A stretch of 39,020 bases of DNA, taken from positions 1 to 39,020 of the forward strand of contig NZ_JPIM01000037.1 in the NCBI RefSeq assembly GCF_000735195.1, read 5' to 3'. The first letter of the stretch is position 1. Every line of letters starts with the position of its first letter. Shown in pieces: positions 24,866-34,081 of this stretch. The DNA comes from Chloroflexus sp. MS-G. Lineage in GTDB: Bacteria > Chloroflexota > Chloroflexia > Chloroflexales > Chloroflexaceae. The notes under the pieces were generated by a model. That model had not been told where the DNA came from, ran no database searches, and worked only from the letters and a program-made list of their open reading frames with translations. The position numbers and the translations under genes are program-made.

Positions 24866-26383
24866 CTATTTCACTGCTGCGCGATAAACCGCCTCACAGC
24901 CATCAGCACCACAGACAGCGGTAATGTAGGCAGCACGATCAAAAAGCTGCTGACCGGCAATCGTATTGTATTCTACCAGTGGCCCGGCTACCAATCCCAA
25001 AGCGACACTAAGGATCACCAACGCTGCCCCCGGTGCCAGTAAACCAAAACGGACCCGCGGTAAGCGGTTCACATCCTCATACGATTTCTTCCAGAACACT
25101 TCATTCCAAATCTTTAACATCGAGAAGAAGGTCAGGATACTGGTACCGGCAGCCACGGCGGTAATAAGGTAGGCCTGCTGGCTCACACCCACCTGCAATA
25201 AGATCAATTTTCCGATAAAACCGCTTAGCGGAGGAATACCGGCCAGCGACAGAATACCTAAAAACCAGAACAGGGCTAGCAACGGCTCGCGACGGGCCAA
25301 GCCACCCATCTTCTTCAAATCGCCGGTACCGTTGATCTGTTCGGCTGCCCCACCGATAAAAAAGAGTGCCATCTTGACAATCATGACATGGGCGGTAAAG
25401 ACCAGGCCAGCAGCCAAACCGGCAGCGCTGGCCAGACCTAGTCCCATCACGCTATACCCAATCTGACTGATAATGTGAAAACTCAGGATGCGACGCACAT
25501 TCATTTGGGCTACTGCGCCCAGCACCCCAATAACCATCGTCAAACCGGCGATCAGGGTAATCCACGGTGCATAGATTGCCAGTTCGTTCTGCAACAACAA
25601 ACCAAAGACTCGATAGAGCGAATAGACCCCAACTTTCGTCATCAAGCCGCTGAAGATGGCCGTTACTGCCACCGGTGGTGTATGATAACTGGAAGGCAAC
25701 CAGAAAAAGAGAGGCACAATTGCCGCTTTGCTACCGAAGGCAAACAAAAATACCCCGGCTAATACCGTTTGCAAACCGGGGTCCGCTAGCGTTGCCATCC
25801 GCTCGGCAATATGCGCCATATTGAGAGTACCGGCAAATCCGTACATCAATCCACAACCAAACAAGAAGGCGGTACTTCCCAACAGATTAAGCACAACATA
25901 TTTCAAGCCACCCTCAAGCTGCTCACGGCTCCCACCGAGCGTAATCAGGCCAAAGGATGCTACGAGCAACACTTCAAACCAGACGTACAGATTGAAGAGA
26001 TCACCGGTGAGGAATGCACCACTAACCCCTAATAGCAAGAGCAAGAGCAACGGGTAGTAGAAATGTGCTTCACGTTCGCGATCAACAGAGTAAAAGCTGT
26101 ACACAACCGTCGTCAGCATGAGCAGCGCTGCCAACATCACCATCAGCGCACTCATACCATCGGCCACCAGTGAGATACCAAACGGAGCTAACCAGCCTGA
26201 GGCCTGCGCCACTAATGGCCCACTCTGCGGTACTACACTCATTAGCCAGAGGCCATACCCCAGATTGATCAGCACACTGATGAGCGTTAGCGCCCGCACC
26301 ACCACCCATTGGCGATGGAGTAAAACAGCCAATGCCGCACCGATCAACGGTGAAACGATGGGAATAAACAGGTGAAACGTCAT
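24866..26383 (-). CDS. mrpD: Na+/H+ antiporter subunit D
   Basis: MrpD is one of the two large antiporter-like subunits related to complex I NuoL/M/N. The 505-residue protein has about 14 transmembrane helices. The key acidic and basic residues line up: Glu137 in LYVWFEVLLVASFG and Lys219 in FAFGSKAAIVPLFFWLP, the same numbers I recall for Bacillus MrpD. The HxPP-like loop reads SSYHTPPVAVTAIFSGLMTKVG. The sequence is complete. It follows mrpC by 27 bases on the minus strand. Together with MrpA it is expected to form the proton path. Confidence 0.95.
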   Translation of the reverse strand: MTFHLFIPIVSPLIGAALAVLLHRQWVVVRALTLISVLINLGYGLWLMSVVPQSGPLVAQASGWLAPFGISLVADGMSALMVMLAALLMLTTVVYSFYSVDREREAHFYYPLLLLLLLGVSGAFLTGDLFNLYVWFEVLLVASFGLITLGGSREQLEGGLKYVVLNLLGSTAFLFGCGLMYGFAGTLNMAHIAERMATLADPGLQTVLAGVFLFAFGSKAAIVPLFFWLPSSYHTPPVAVTAIFSGLMTKVGVYSLYRVFGLLLQNELAIYAPWITLIAGLTMVIGVLGAVAQMNVRRILSFHIISQIGYSVMGLGLASAAGLAAGLVFTAHVMIVKMALFFIGGAAEQINGTGDLKKMGGLARREPLLALFWFLGILSLAGIPPLSGFIGKLILLQVGVSQQAYLITAVAAGTSILTFFSMLKIWNEVFWKKSYEDVNRLPRVRFGLLAPGAALVILSVALGLVAGPLVEYNTIAGQQLFDRAAYITAVCGADGCEAVYRAAVK

Positions 26384-26410
26384 ATGAGTTTCCCGATCTA
26401 AAACATCACA

Positions 26411-26761
26411 CTACAGACGGTCGGTGGTTGAAAGATCGTCAAGATCGTCACTCCCTGCTGCCTGATTGGAACGATACGCCAGCGCCAGGACAAACGCAGT
26501 GAATCCGAAGCTAATCACAATGGCCGTCAGAATTAGGGCCTGCACTAGCGGATCAGCCGAACCTGCCGGAGGCTGACCGCTAGCATCCACCAGCGGTGGC
26601 CCCCCACGCCGTACTCCATCACCCATCGTAAAGATGAGCAAGTTTACCCCATGGCTGAGCATAATCAGGCCCAGGATCAACTTCACAACCGAGCGCCGCA
26701 GGATGAGATATGTCGCACCGCCAAAGAGCGAGCCAATCGCGATTGCCAGGAGAATGATCAT
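26411..26761 (-). CDS. mrpC: Na+/H+ antiporter subunit C
   Basis: MrpC is related to the complex I subunit NuoK. The 116-residue product has three transmembrane helices, with [33 protein letters not shown] (about 15-47) and [29 protein letters not shown] (about 69-97) as the family signatures. A Gly/Pro-rich loop between helices two and three is slightly longer than usual. The ATG overlaps the mrpB stop (ATGA at 26761), showing translational coupling. Confidence 0.94.
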   Translation of the reverse strand: MIILLAIAIGSLFGGATYLILRRSVVKLILGLIMLSHGVNLLIFTMGDGVRRGGPPLVDASGQPPAGSADPLVQALILTAIVISFGFTAFVLALAYRSNQAAGSDDLDDLSTTDRL

Positions 26762-27309
26762 GCTACCTCCTCCTGATGATCAACCGGAACCGACTTCATT
26801 TCCGGAAACGGGAAGAGAATCGGCTCTTCGACCAGCAGCAGTGCGATTTTGGTCGTGACCCCGATAACTGTAAAGTAGACACCAATATCAAACAGGACCG
26901 GTGTGCCGATCTTGCCTACTCCAGGGATCGGTTCGGGCAACCAGAATGCCTGCATGTACGGTAAACCGGCGAAGAGGGCTGGTAATCCCCACAGAGCGCC
27001 AAAAAAGACGCCAAAAGCCGCCAGTATCAAATAATTAACCGGCAAAATCCGTCGTGCTACCTTTGGGCCAAAGGCGACCATTTGCAGAATAATTGCACTG
27101 GAAGCCAGCAAACCACCAATAAAACCGCCACCCGGTAGATTGTGCCCGCGAAACAACATAAAAATCGATAACATCAACAACAGTGGCAACATCAGCCGAC
27201 TGATTGTGCGTAAGATGAGCGAATCGTACAGAGCACTATCTCTGGGTATTAACTGGCTCGCTGAGCGGTTCGGTGGCAGTTGTCGGGACTCGTTCCGGTG
27301 TAACATCAT
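26758..27309 (-). CDS. mrpB: Na+/H+ antiporter subunit B
   Basis: MrpB has four predicted helices; the signature is [23 protein letters not shown], with [21 protein letters not shown] near the end. The 183-residue form starts at ATG 27309, preceded by GGGGAAAG, and overlaps the mrpA 3' end by 74 bases. The frame between 27309 and the first conserved residues offers no other ATG, GTG or TTG, so the overlap seems real and adds an unusual hydrophilic N-terminus of about 30 residues. A still longer frame to 27492 has no support. The stop overlaps the mrpC start. Confidence 0.9.
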   Translation of the reverse strand: MMLHRNESRQLPPNRSASQLIPRDSALYDSLILRTISRLMLPLLLMLSIFMLFRGHNLPGGGFIGGLLASSAIILQMVAFGPKVARRILPVNYLILAAFGVFFGALWGLPALFAGLPYMQAFWLPEPIPGVGKIGTPVLFDIGVYFTVIGVTTKIALLLVEEPILFPFPEMKSVPVDHQEEVA

Positions 27310-29614
27310 CTTTCCCCTGTCGTAACCGTAACAATCCGTAAATACCGAGCAGCGCGATAAACAATACTGTAATCTCGCCCAAGGTATCGAACCCGCGGAA
27401 GTCGACCAGAATGACATTAACGACATTAGCACCTTTGCCTTTGTCCAGACTGTTTTCAAGGAAGAAGGGGGCCAACGGTGCAAAGCTATCATTCGTAGCG
27501 GTTGCCAGTACCAGTCCGCCCATCAAAATTCCCATAGCAATGGCGACAATTGCATCACGTTGTCGTACCCATGCTGATGAGAAGCTCTCGAAGCGCACTG
27601 GCAACACCGAAAAGACGAGGAGTAAAAAGACGGTTGAGAGTACTTCAATCAGTAATTGAGTGAGTGCCAGATCGGGCGCTGAGAAGAGCACGAAAAGGAG
27701 CGCGACCATTGCGCCAACGACACCAACTGCAATAATCGCGCCAAGTCTGGTCCGCGCTTTGATGGTCGCGATAACACCAATTGGGATCAACGCTGCGGCC
27801 AATATTTCGTAAAACTGCAACTGCGGATCAAGATCAAACCGAATGGCACCTAGCCCGAAGCTGATAAATGGTACCCCTACGAAGATCAGCATGGTCAACG
27901 CTGTTATCAGGATATAGCGGCGTAGCCTTCCCTCCTGAAGGGTACGGGTTAATGCCGTCGCTCCGGTGAGTGTCCGCTCAATCAGCCGGTCGAAGATCAT
28001 ATCACCGCGCAACCAGATTGGCCAACCACGCATATTTGCCAACTGCTCGGCAAAACGGAACATTGCTACGCCAATCACAATAGCGCTCAGGCTTACCAGT
28101 AATGCTGGATTCACACCATGCCAGAGTGCCAATTTAACCTCCAGCGGCTTACCGTAGATCGCTGCACTTGCGGCTGCGATGAGCGTACTGACGGGGGCTA
28201 ACAGGACCAGCGGTATGAAGAGTGACAAAATGGCTGGCACTCCAGGCCCAATCAACATTCCAGGTGTAGGATCATCAACATGCTGCTGCATCGCCGCCGT
28301 ACTACGCTGACCGAGGAACGTATTGCTAAACAGTCGCCAGCCAGTTATCAGGTAAGCAATGGCCGTGACAGCAATTGCAGCAACCGCAAGGATGCTCAGC
28401 GTTGCACCAAGATCGGTCTCAAGCGCTGCTTCCAACATCAATTCTTTGGCAACGAAGCCAAACATGATCGGAATACCGCCGAACGATAGTAATGCCAGAG
28501 CGGTAATGACCATCGTCTGTGGCATATATCTTCGCAATCCGCCCAACCGGCGCAAATCGCGCGTACCGCACTCGTGATCGATCACACCAGCCAGCATAAA
28601 CAGTGCCGACTTATACAGCGCATGGGCTAAAATATTAGTTGCCACCCCCTCAGCACCATACTTACCACCCAACCCGATCTGCATCGTCAGCGCACCCAGC
28701 ATACTGATGGTCGTATACGCCAGCATCGCCTTCAGATCAAACTGGCGCATCGCCACAATCGCGGCAAAGGTCATCGTTGCACCGCCAACGACGGCCAGGG
28801 TTACATCCCATAGAGCAGTACCACCCAGGGCCGGACTGAGCCGTGCCATCAGATAGACACCAGCCTTGACCATTGTGGCCGAATGGAGAAAGGCACTTGC
28901 CGGGGTTGGCGCCTGCATAGCCCCTGGTAGCCAGAAATGAAAGGGTATCTGAGCTGATTTCGTAAAGCAACCAAGCAAGATCAGTATCACGGCTGCCGGG
29001 TAGAGTGAATGAGCGCGCAATTGATCACCAGCGGCCAAAATATCCCGGAACTCATAGCTGCCAACCATCTGTCCTAGTAACAGCAGGCCAACCAGCAAGG
29101 CCAACCCACCACCACCGGTTACCAGCAGCGAATGTAATGCACCACGCCGTGCATCAGGGTAATCGTGCTTGTAGCCAATAAGCAAATACGACGTAACCGA
29201 TGTTAATTCCCAAAACACGAACATGGTCAATACGTTACCGGCCAGTACGACCCCCAGCATTGCCCCCATGAAAAGCATCAGGTAAGCCAAGAAACGACCG
29301 AGACCACTGTCAGCACCGAGATAATGGCCGGCGTAACCGACAATCAACGTCCCAATGCCGGTAATAATCAAGGCAAACAGAAGGCTTAAACCGTCAAGCG
29401 TAAAGGTAAGATTGAGACCCAGCGCTGGTACCCAGGAGATCTCCTCCACCACTTGCTCACCCGCCAACACAGGACCAGCTTGAGTCAGCGTTAGTCCAAA
29501 GAGTGTTAGCGGGATAAATGCGAGACCCCAGGCGATAAGACTGCGCGCCGGCAAGCGGGCAATGAGCGCTAGTGGTGACGCGACCAATGCAATGAACACA
29601 ATCGGATAGAGCAT
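27236..29614 (-). CDS. mrpA: Na+/H+ antiporter subunit A
   Basis: The largest Mrp subunit (792 residues), related to NuoL with extra C-terminal domains. Around 20 transmembrane segments are visible. Antiporter-core residues include Glu136 in [14 protein letters not shown] and Lys219 in [18 protein letters not shown], followed by the [15 protein letters not shown] motif. The C-terminal third carries the DUF4040-type segment ([26 protein letters not shown]) and an MnhB-like tail ([28 protein letters not shown]). ATG 29614 is preferred because GAGGTG lies just before it; GTG 29620 is within that ribosome site. It is the first gene of the operon, and its 3' end overlaps mrpB. The operon exports Na+ or other monovalent cations in exchange for protons. 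Confidence 0.95.
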   Translation of the reverse strand: MLYPIVFIALVASPLALIARLPARSLIAWGLAFIPLTLFGLTLTQAGPVLAGEQVVEEISWVPALGLNLTFTLDGLSLLFALIITGIGTLIVGYAGHYLGADSGLGRFLAYLMLFMGAMLGVVLAGNVLTMFVFWELTSVTSYLLIGYKHDYPDARRGALHSLLVTGGGGLALLVGLLLLGQMVGSYEFRDILAAGDQLRAHSLYPAAVILILLGCFTKSAQIPFHFWLPGAMQAPTPASAFLHSATMVKAGVYLMARLSPALGGTALWDVTLAVVGGATMTFAAIVAMRQFDLKAMLAYTTISMLGALTMQIGLGGKYGAEGVATNILAHALYKSALFMLAGVIDHECGTRDLRRLGGLRRYMPQTMVITALALLSFGGIPIMFGFVAKELMLEAALETDLGATLSILAVAAIAVTAIAYLITGWRLFSNTFLGQRSTAAMQQHVDDPTPGMLIGPGVPAILSLFIPLVLLAPVSTLIAAASAAIYGKPLEVKLALWHGVNPALLVSLSAIVIGVAMFRFAEQLANMRGWPIWLRGDMIFDRLIERTLTGATALTRTLQEGRLRRYILITALTMLIFVGVPFISFGLGAIRFDLDPQLQFYEILAAALIPIGVIATIKARTRLGAIIAVGVVGAMVALLFVLFSAPDLALTQLLIEVLSTVFLLLVFSVLPVRFESFSSAWVRQRDAIVAIAMGILMGGLVLATATNDSFAPLAPFFLENSLDKGKGANVVNVILVDFRGFDTLGEITVLFIALLGIYGLLRLRQGKDDVTPERVPTTATEPLSEPVNTQR

Positions 29615-29901
29615 GCTCACCTCGATTGGAAACTAACTGTGTCTACTGACACGCAATATGAGAAAAACTTTGCCAACCTGATCATAGTCTGGCATTCAAA
29701 TATCAAAATGTCGGTGAAGCAACGACTCAACCGTTGCCTGGAATGTTGACGCCGACAGTGCATGCTGAAATGCAGTTATACTTCTTATTTGGAATACGAT
29801 CAAACGATCACGGGTTTGCTGCTATTGTACCGTAAAATTGGTGCCTTGTCACAACGTGACTTCCTGCTAACACAGTAGGCATTTTCTGGTACAGTACAGA
29901 T
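29615..29901. other. Divergent intergenic region between mrpA and the cupredoxin gene
   Basis: About 285 bases without a gene. It holds a nested inverted repeat: TGTCGG (29709-29714) with CCGACA (29752-29757), enclosing GCAACG (29719-29724) with CGTTGC (29732-29737). There is also the short palindrome GTCACAACGTGAC near 29850. Promoters for both directions must lie here, but no clear pair of boxes stands out. Confidence 0.4.
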
Positions 29902-30309
29902 ATGATGCAGAAACAAGTGTATGCTACGAGTACAGTTATGCGTGCTATGAACCGTCTCTGGTTTCGTCGTTATTGTTATGCTATGTGTATTCTTGCCGTC
30001 ATTCTGCTAAACGCCTGTGGCGCACCGCTACGTGAACGCACGATTGAAGTAACTGCCACCGAAATGCGATTTGATCCAGATCGGATCGAAGTGCGCACCG
30101 GAGAACAAGTTTTTCTCCGCCTTCGCAACCGCGGCCAGATCGCACATAGCCTGACTATCGAGCTACCTACCGGTGACCGCACTGTTTCGGCCGATCCAGG
30201 GGTCGATGCGATACTAACATTCCGGGCGCCAGCACCCGGTGAATACCGTTTCTACTGCCGTATTCCTGGTCATGAAGCCCAACAGGGAGTGTTGGTTGTT
30301 CTTCCCTGA
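29902..30309 (+). CDS. Cupredoxin-like blue copper lipoprotein with possible axial glutamine
   Basis: A 135-residue secreted protein. A hydrophobic signal segment ends in a lipobox (LLNAC, Cys39), so it should be a membrane-anchored lipoprotein. The rest is a single cupredoxin domain. Expected type 1 copper ligands are His82 (AHSL), Cys119 and His124 (CRIPGH), with the axial position occupied by Gln128 instead of Met (four residues after His124). Overall it resembles small auracyanin/plastocyanin-like electron carriers, but it is shorter. A Met-to-Gln axial change is known from stellacyanin-type sites and lowers the reduction potential. Several Met codons offer possible starts (29902, 29938, 29947), and no ribosome site clearly decides. 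It converges on the CaCA exchanger gene. Confidence 0.82.
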   Translation: MMQKQVYATSTVMRAMNRLWFRRYCYAMCILAVILLNACGAPLRERTIEVTATEMRFDPDRIEVRTGEQVFLRLRNRGQIAHSLTIELPTGDRTVSADPGVDAILTFRAPAPGEYRFYCRIPGHEAQQGVLVVLP

Positions 30310-30340
30310 CAGAAATCTTGTATAGTTGTTCTGGTCATGA

Positions 30341-31444
30341 CTATGCTTTAACCCAATCTCTTCGGTGCAGCGCATGGATCAGAAGAATAGAGAGGGTCAC
30401 TGCTGTTATCGGTAATACAAAGAGTACCATCACGCTACTGAAGAACGGCAGAGCATCATGTTGAGTTGCAGCCAGTATCAGATACGCCGTGTACGCAACG
30501 TAATAAGCAAGAAAGAGTAAGCCTTCCCAGCGATTGATGCTGAGACCGGAGATAAAGATTGGTAGAGCTGCAAAAGCTACTGCAATCATCACTGGCAGAT
30601 CAAATGCCACAACCGATGGAGCAACGGTAAGACCACCCGGTGTTACGAGTGCAGATAATCCAAGGATACCGAGGATGTTGAAGATATTGCTGCCAATAGC
30701 ATTTCCAATAGCAATGTCCCGCTCGCGCTTGAGCGTGGCAACAATTGAAGCAACCACTTCTGGGAGTGATGTACCGGCAGCCACAATTGTGAGACCGATG
30801 ACTACATCGCTGACTCCAAACGCACGCGCCAGTGAAGTTGCACCTTCAACCAGCCAGTCTGATCCAATCGCCAGTAATACCAGCCCAACTACGATAAAGC
30901 CGATATTCAGCAGCAAGACCATTCCTTTCCGCTGAGCGGGCAGTTTTGTGGAACCAAATTCCCGCGCATACTCTGCTATCACTTCTTCTCGTTCCTGCCG
31001 ACTAGCGTATATTGACCAGATGATATATCCGATTAGTAGGCTAAACAGGATGAAGCCATCAAACCAGCTTATGGCTCCATCGAATGCCTGACCGATAAGT
31101 AATAGCGAAACAGCGATCATAAACGGTACTTCACGGCGGATAAGCTGTACGGCTACAACCAGTGGGCTGACCAGCGCACACGCACCCAGAATGAAGAGAA
31201 TGTTGAAGATATTACTTCCCACCACATTGCCGACTGCAATGTCACTTTTGCCTGCCAAGCTAGCTTGAATGCTCACTGCCAGCTCTGGTGAACTGGTTCC
31301 AAACGATACAACTGTCAGACCAATCACAAGCGGAGAGATGCCAGCCAGCGCTGCCAGGCGGCTGGCGCCACGTACTAGAAGCTCACCGCCAGTGGCAAGG
31401 AAGATAAGACCACTGAACATTAAACCGAATACAAATAGATTCAT
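30341..31444 (-). CDS. CaCA-family Na+/Ca2+ (cation) exchanger, YrbG-like
   Basis: A 367-residue inner-membrane exchanger with about ten helices. The two inverted alpha repeats are clear: VSFGTSSPELAVSIQASL with GNVVGSNIFNIL in the N-half, and VAAGTSLPEVVASIVATL with GNAIGSNIFNIL in the C-half, carrying the Glu residues that bind the cation. A cytoplasmic hydrophilic loop of about 30 residues (ASRQEREEVIAEYAREFG) separates the halves. The family exchanges Ca2+ (or other cations) for Na+ or H+. GGAGTAG lies upstream of ATG 31444. It is divergent from the TerC gene that is under a manganese-type riboswitch, and close to the mrp operon, so this stretch is rich in cation transport. The exact ion is not determined. 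Confidence 0.92.
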   Translation of the reverse strand: MNLFVFGLMFSGLIFLATGGELLVRGASRLAALAGISPLVIGLTVVSFGTSSPELAVSIQASLAGKSDIAVGNVVGSNIFNILFILGACALVSPLVVAVQLIRREVPFMIAVSLLLIGQAFDGAISWFDGFILFSLLIGYIIWSIYASRQEREEVIAEYAREFGSTKLPAQRKGMVLLLNIGFIVVGLVLLAIGSDWLVEGATSLARAFGVSDVVIGLTIVAAGTSLPEVVASIVATLKRERDIAIGNAIGSNIFNILGILGLSALVTPGGLTVAPSVVAFDLPVMIAVAFAALPIFISGLSINRWEGLLFLAYYVAYTAYLILAATQHDALPFFSSVMVLFVLPITAVTLSILLIHALHRRDWVKA

Positions 31445-31604
31445 CTATGTCTACTCCTGTAGTCTGCATCACACATTTAAGTAGTATATCCAACTCAACG
31501 ATAGCTAGTGAGGGCAAATCTTCGCCATTAAATACCCATTCAGACGTAGAAGTGATAGGGAATTTTTCCCTATCGATTATAAGGAAAATACGGTATATTG
31601 CAAA

Positions 31605-31713
31605 GCGTTGGGGAGTAGCCGCCCGCTCGTAGCGGGTCGATGTTGCCGTCAAGACGGAAGATTATCTTCCCGGTGGCATCGTGTATTGGTTTACCATACT
31701 GGCGAGACCGACA
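31605..31713 (+). ncRNA. yybP-ykoY (manganese) riboswitch aptamer
   Basis: The segment carries the two hallmark stretches of this class: TTGGGGAGTAGCC near the 5' end (about 31608-31620) and GGCGAGACCG near the 3' end (31701-31710). GTTGG (31607-31611) can pair with CCGAC (31708-31712) to close P1. Between them lie hairpins such as CCCGCT/AGCGGG (31622-31627 and 31631-31636). yybP-ykoY RNAs sense Mn2+ and commonly precede TerC-family genes, as here. Boundaries are approximate. Confidence 0.82.
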
Positions 31714-31745
31714 CAGCGGTGCGCTGTGATCGGCTCGCCTTTTTA
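31701..31745 (+). terminator. Expression-platform terminator of the yybP-ykoY riboswitch
   Basis: GGCGAG/CTCGCC, CCGA/TCGG and CACAGCG/CGCTGTG combine into a long stem (31701-31739) with small bulges and a GTG loop, followed by TTTTT (31740-31744). Its 5' arm includes the GAGACC of the aptamer, so aptamer and terminator exclude each other: ligand binding should allow read-through to the TerC gene. Confidence 0.8.
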
Positions 31746-31785
31746 TTGCCGGACAAGTCGTTGCAAAGCAGGGAGAAAAGATTGT

Positions 31786-32781
31786 ATGGTAGATACGATA
31801 TGGGTCTGGGTTGGGTTTAATCTACTGGTATTGACACTTCTCGCGCTTGACCTAGGGGTATTTCACCGCGAAGCCCATGAAGTATCGTTACGTGAAGCCG
31901 CCATCTGGAGCGTGGTCTGGATTGCACTGGCAATGACCTTCAATGTGGGTTTATATCTGTTTTGGGATCAGATCATGCCCAATAGCGATCTCAGTGCGAG
32001 TGACGCTGGTCTAGAGTTTTTGACCGGTTATCTCATAGAAAAGGCACTAAGTGTTGATAATATTTTCGTCTTCGTATTGATCTTCTCATATTTTGCAGTT
32101 CCGGCGAAATACCAGCATCGGGTACTCTTTTGGGGGATTCTCGGCGCCCTTATCATGCGCGGTACAATGATTGCCGCTGGAGCAGCGCTGATCAAGCAGT
32201 TTCACTGGATCATCTGGGTGTTCGGTGCATTCCTGATCTTTACCGGAATTCGGATGGCAATGTCACAAGACGAGCAAGTCGAGCCTGATAAGAATCCGGT
32301 GGTACGCATGTTCCGCCGTTTTATGCCAATCAGTGATCGCTACGACGGCCAGAAATTTCTCACCCGCCAAAACGGTATGCTTATGGCAACCCCCCTCTTG
32401 CTAGTGCTGGTCATGGTAGAGACGACCGATCTCATTTTTGCCGTCGACTCAATACCGGCCGTCTTTGCCGTAACGCAAGATCCGTTCATCGTCTACACAT
32501 CCAATGTCTTCGCCATTCTGGGTCTACGAGCACTCTACTTCGTACTGGCTGGCGTGGTTCATCTCTTCCACTATCTCAAGCTCGGCTTGTCAGTGGTGCT
32601 GAGTTTTGTTGGTATCAAGATGCTCTTACCTGATCTCAGTGCCGCACTGATTGGTGTAAGCTGGAAGATACCGACGGCAGCTTCGCTGGGTGTGGTAGCA
32701 ACCATCATTAGCGTGTCAATTATCGCCTCTCTGATACGGGCCCGAATCCTCGAAAGTAGCGAACATGCCGCCTCATCATAA
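31786..32781 (+). CDS. TerC/Alx-family membrane protein (probable manganese exporter)
   Basis: A 331-residue membrane protein with about nine helices, resembling E. coli Alx and other TerC proteins. The family's acidic metal-site motifs are visible: LEFLTGYLIEKALSVDNIFVFVL (about 76-98) and VETTDLIFAVDSIPAVFAVTQDPFIVY (about 212-238). AGGGAGA precedes ATG 31786. A longer frame from 31681 reads through the riboswitch terminator and is rejected. It is preceded by a yybP-ykoY riboswitch, so expression should rise with Mn2+, which fits the Mn export role shown for several TerC proteins. The stop overlaps the convergent hydrolase gene by 6 bases. Confidence 0.93.
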   Translation: MVDTIWVWVGFNLLVLTLLALDLGVFHREAHEVSLREAAIWSVVWIALAMTFNVGLYLFWDQIMPNSDLSASDAGLEFLTGYLIEKALSVDNIFVFVLIFSYFAVPAKYQHRVLFWGILGALIMRGTMIAAGAALIKQFHWIIWVFGAFLIFTGIRMAMSQDEQVEPDKNPVVRMFRRFMPISDRYDGQKFLTRQNGMLMATPLLLVLVMVETTDLIFAVDSIPAVFAVTQDPFIVYTSNVFAILGLRALYFVLAGVVHLFHYLKLGLSVVLSFVGIKMLLPDLSAALIGVSWKIPTAASLGVVATIISVSIIASLIRARILESSEHAASS

Positions 32782-33717
32782 TTGGCTAGAATGTTCGCCC
32801 TGACGGTCTTGATCAGCAGTTTGTGCAGCAGGATGTAGCCCGCTCAGTAGCTCACAAATCATATCGGGCCGTTCCTGCTGCGGCATATGACCACACCGTT
32901 CCAGGTAAATACACTGAGCTTGTTCGTTGAGCAAGACGTGCATGGCTTCTATAAGTTCACCATCAACAATGACATCGTGATCGCCAATGATCAGTACCGT
33001 CGGTATTCGACATTTACTGACCAGATCAAGATATTGATTGGCACGGAAGAAGGTGTCAATCGCCAACCAACGGAGCGCTGAAAGCGTTGCCCGCCGTTGC
33101 TGTGGATGGTGGAGACGAGCCAAAACCCGCTTCCTGAGAAACCGCCGTTCACGGGCAGGCAGATCGTACAGGCTGTAATAGAACGGTTGTAAACTAAAAA
33201 AGGCCAGCTCTTGTGAACGGCGCATGATCGCCATCATCAATTCACCAAGACCTGGGATCAACAGTAGCCATTGCTTCAACTCCGGCAGACGACGCTTTAC
33301 CGGCAGACAGCCACTGATCAGAATCTGCTGTTCGATAAGGCCAGGAAGTCCGATACTCAGACGCTGAGCGATCATGGCCCCTAACGAATGACCAACTAGC
33401 GTGATGTGGCTCAGTTGCAGGACAGCTACAAATTCGGCAATCGTGCGGGCAAAGAAGGTCAGGCTATAGGCGCCACGAGGACCGGAACTACGACCAAAGC
33501 CGGGTAAATCAGGTGCAATGACCCGATATTCACGCGATAACGACGGAATAATCGAGCGCCACGTATCAGCTTCGTCACCTAACCCATGCAAAAGAAGAAG
33601 CGTTGGATGATGATCCGCTCCAGCATCGTAGTAGAAGATTTCTGTATTGCGCAGCGCAACCCTACGAGCATACGGAACCAGGGCAGCAGGAATGTCCATA
33701 GTGGGTTTTCGCTTCAT
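32776..33717 (-). CDS. Alpha/beta-fold hydrolase
   Basis: A 313-residue soluble hydrolase. The catalytic triad is readable: nucleophile Ser in LVGHSLGAMIA (about residue 125), Asp in IIGDHDVIVDG and His in ERCGHMPQQERP. The oxyanion-hole motif HGLGDEADTW (about 44-53) is also present. The overall pattern is that of the epoxide hydrolase/haloperoxidase-like lipolytic family, but the substrate is unknown. ATG 33717 (AGGTG upstream) or ATG 33699 are both reasonable starts. The frame extends further upstream to 33762 without support. It converges with the TerC gene, overlapping by 6 bases. Confidence 0.9.
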   Translation of the reverse strand: MKRKPTMDIPAALVPYARRVALRNTEIFYYDAGADHHPTLLLLHGLGDEADTWRSIIPSLSREYRVIAPDLPGFGRSSGPRGAYSLTFFARTIAEFVAVLQLSHITLVGHSLGAMIAQRLSIGLPGLIEQQILISGCLPVKRRLPELKQWLLLIPGLGELMMAIMRRSQELAFFSLQPFYYSLYDLPARERRFLRKRVLARLHHPQQRRATLSALRWLAIDTFFRANQYLDLVSKCRIPTVLIIGDHDVIVDGELIEAMHVLLNEQAQCIYLERCGHMPQQERPDMICELLSGLHPAAQTADQDRQGEHSSQL

Positions 33718-33762
33718 GGCGCACCTATGAGTAACGAACGCATTCGATATTAAGATAAGCAA

Positions 33763-34081
33763 ATTGTTTTGTCAAACATTCCTGTGATGAAATGACTCTG
33801 TTATTTAACGATAAATCTGTCAGTGCCTATGCTGCGAAGTGCATCTTCACCCTGCACTCCCCCCAACCCTCTTTCACTCTCGGTGAGTGTAGGGGGCTAG
33901 GAGGGTAGGTTTGGCACTCGATCGACCGATTCGGTGATGATCATCATTGGTGAGCCTTGCTCATTCCTCAGTGCCCATGACCTAATTCCTCCCCTCACCA
34001 CTCTGCGCACTTAACCATTCCGTGCTACAATCGAGCAGGCCGGAATGACCGGCAAAACGCAACAGGGGAGAGGAGCCGACC
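33763..34081. other. Spacer with a GC-rich hairpin repeat upstream of panB
   Basis: No gene. At about 33858-33893, CCCCC...CACTC-tcggt-GAGTG...GGGGG forms a two-tier hairpin related to the dispersed CCCCTTC-type repeats. A GGGGAGAGGAG ribosome site precedes panB. Promoter boxes are not clear. Confidence 0.45.

Noticed and set aside
31681..31785. N-terminal extension of the TerC protein
   Set aside because: The extension would be translated from the riboswitch and its terminator; ATG 31786 has a good ribosome site and the family N-terminus.
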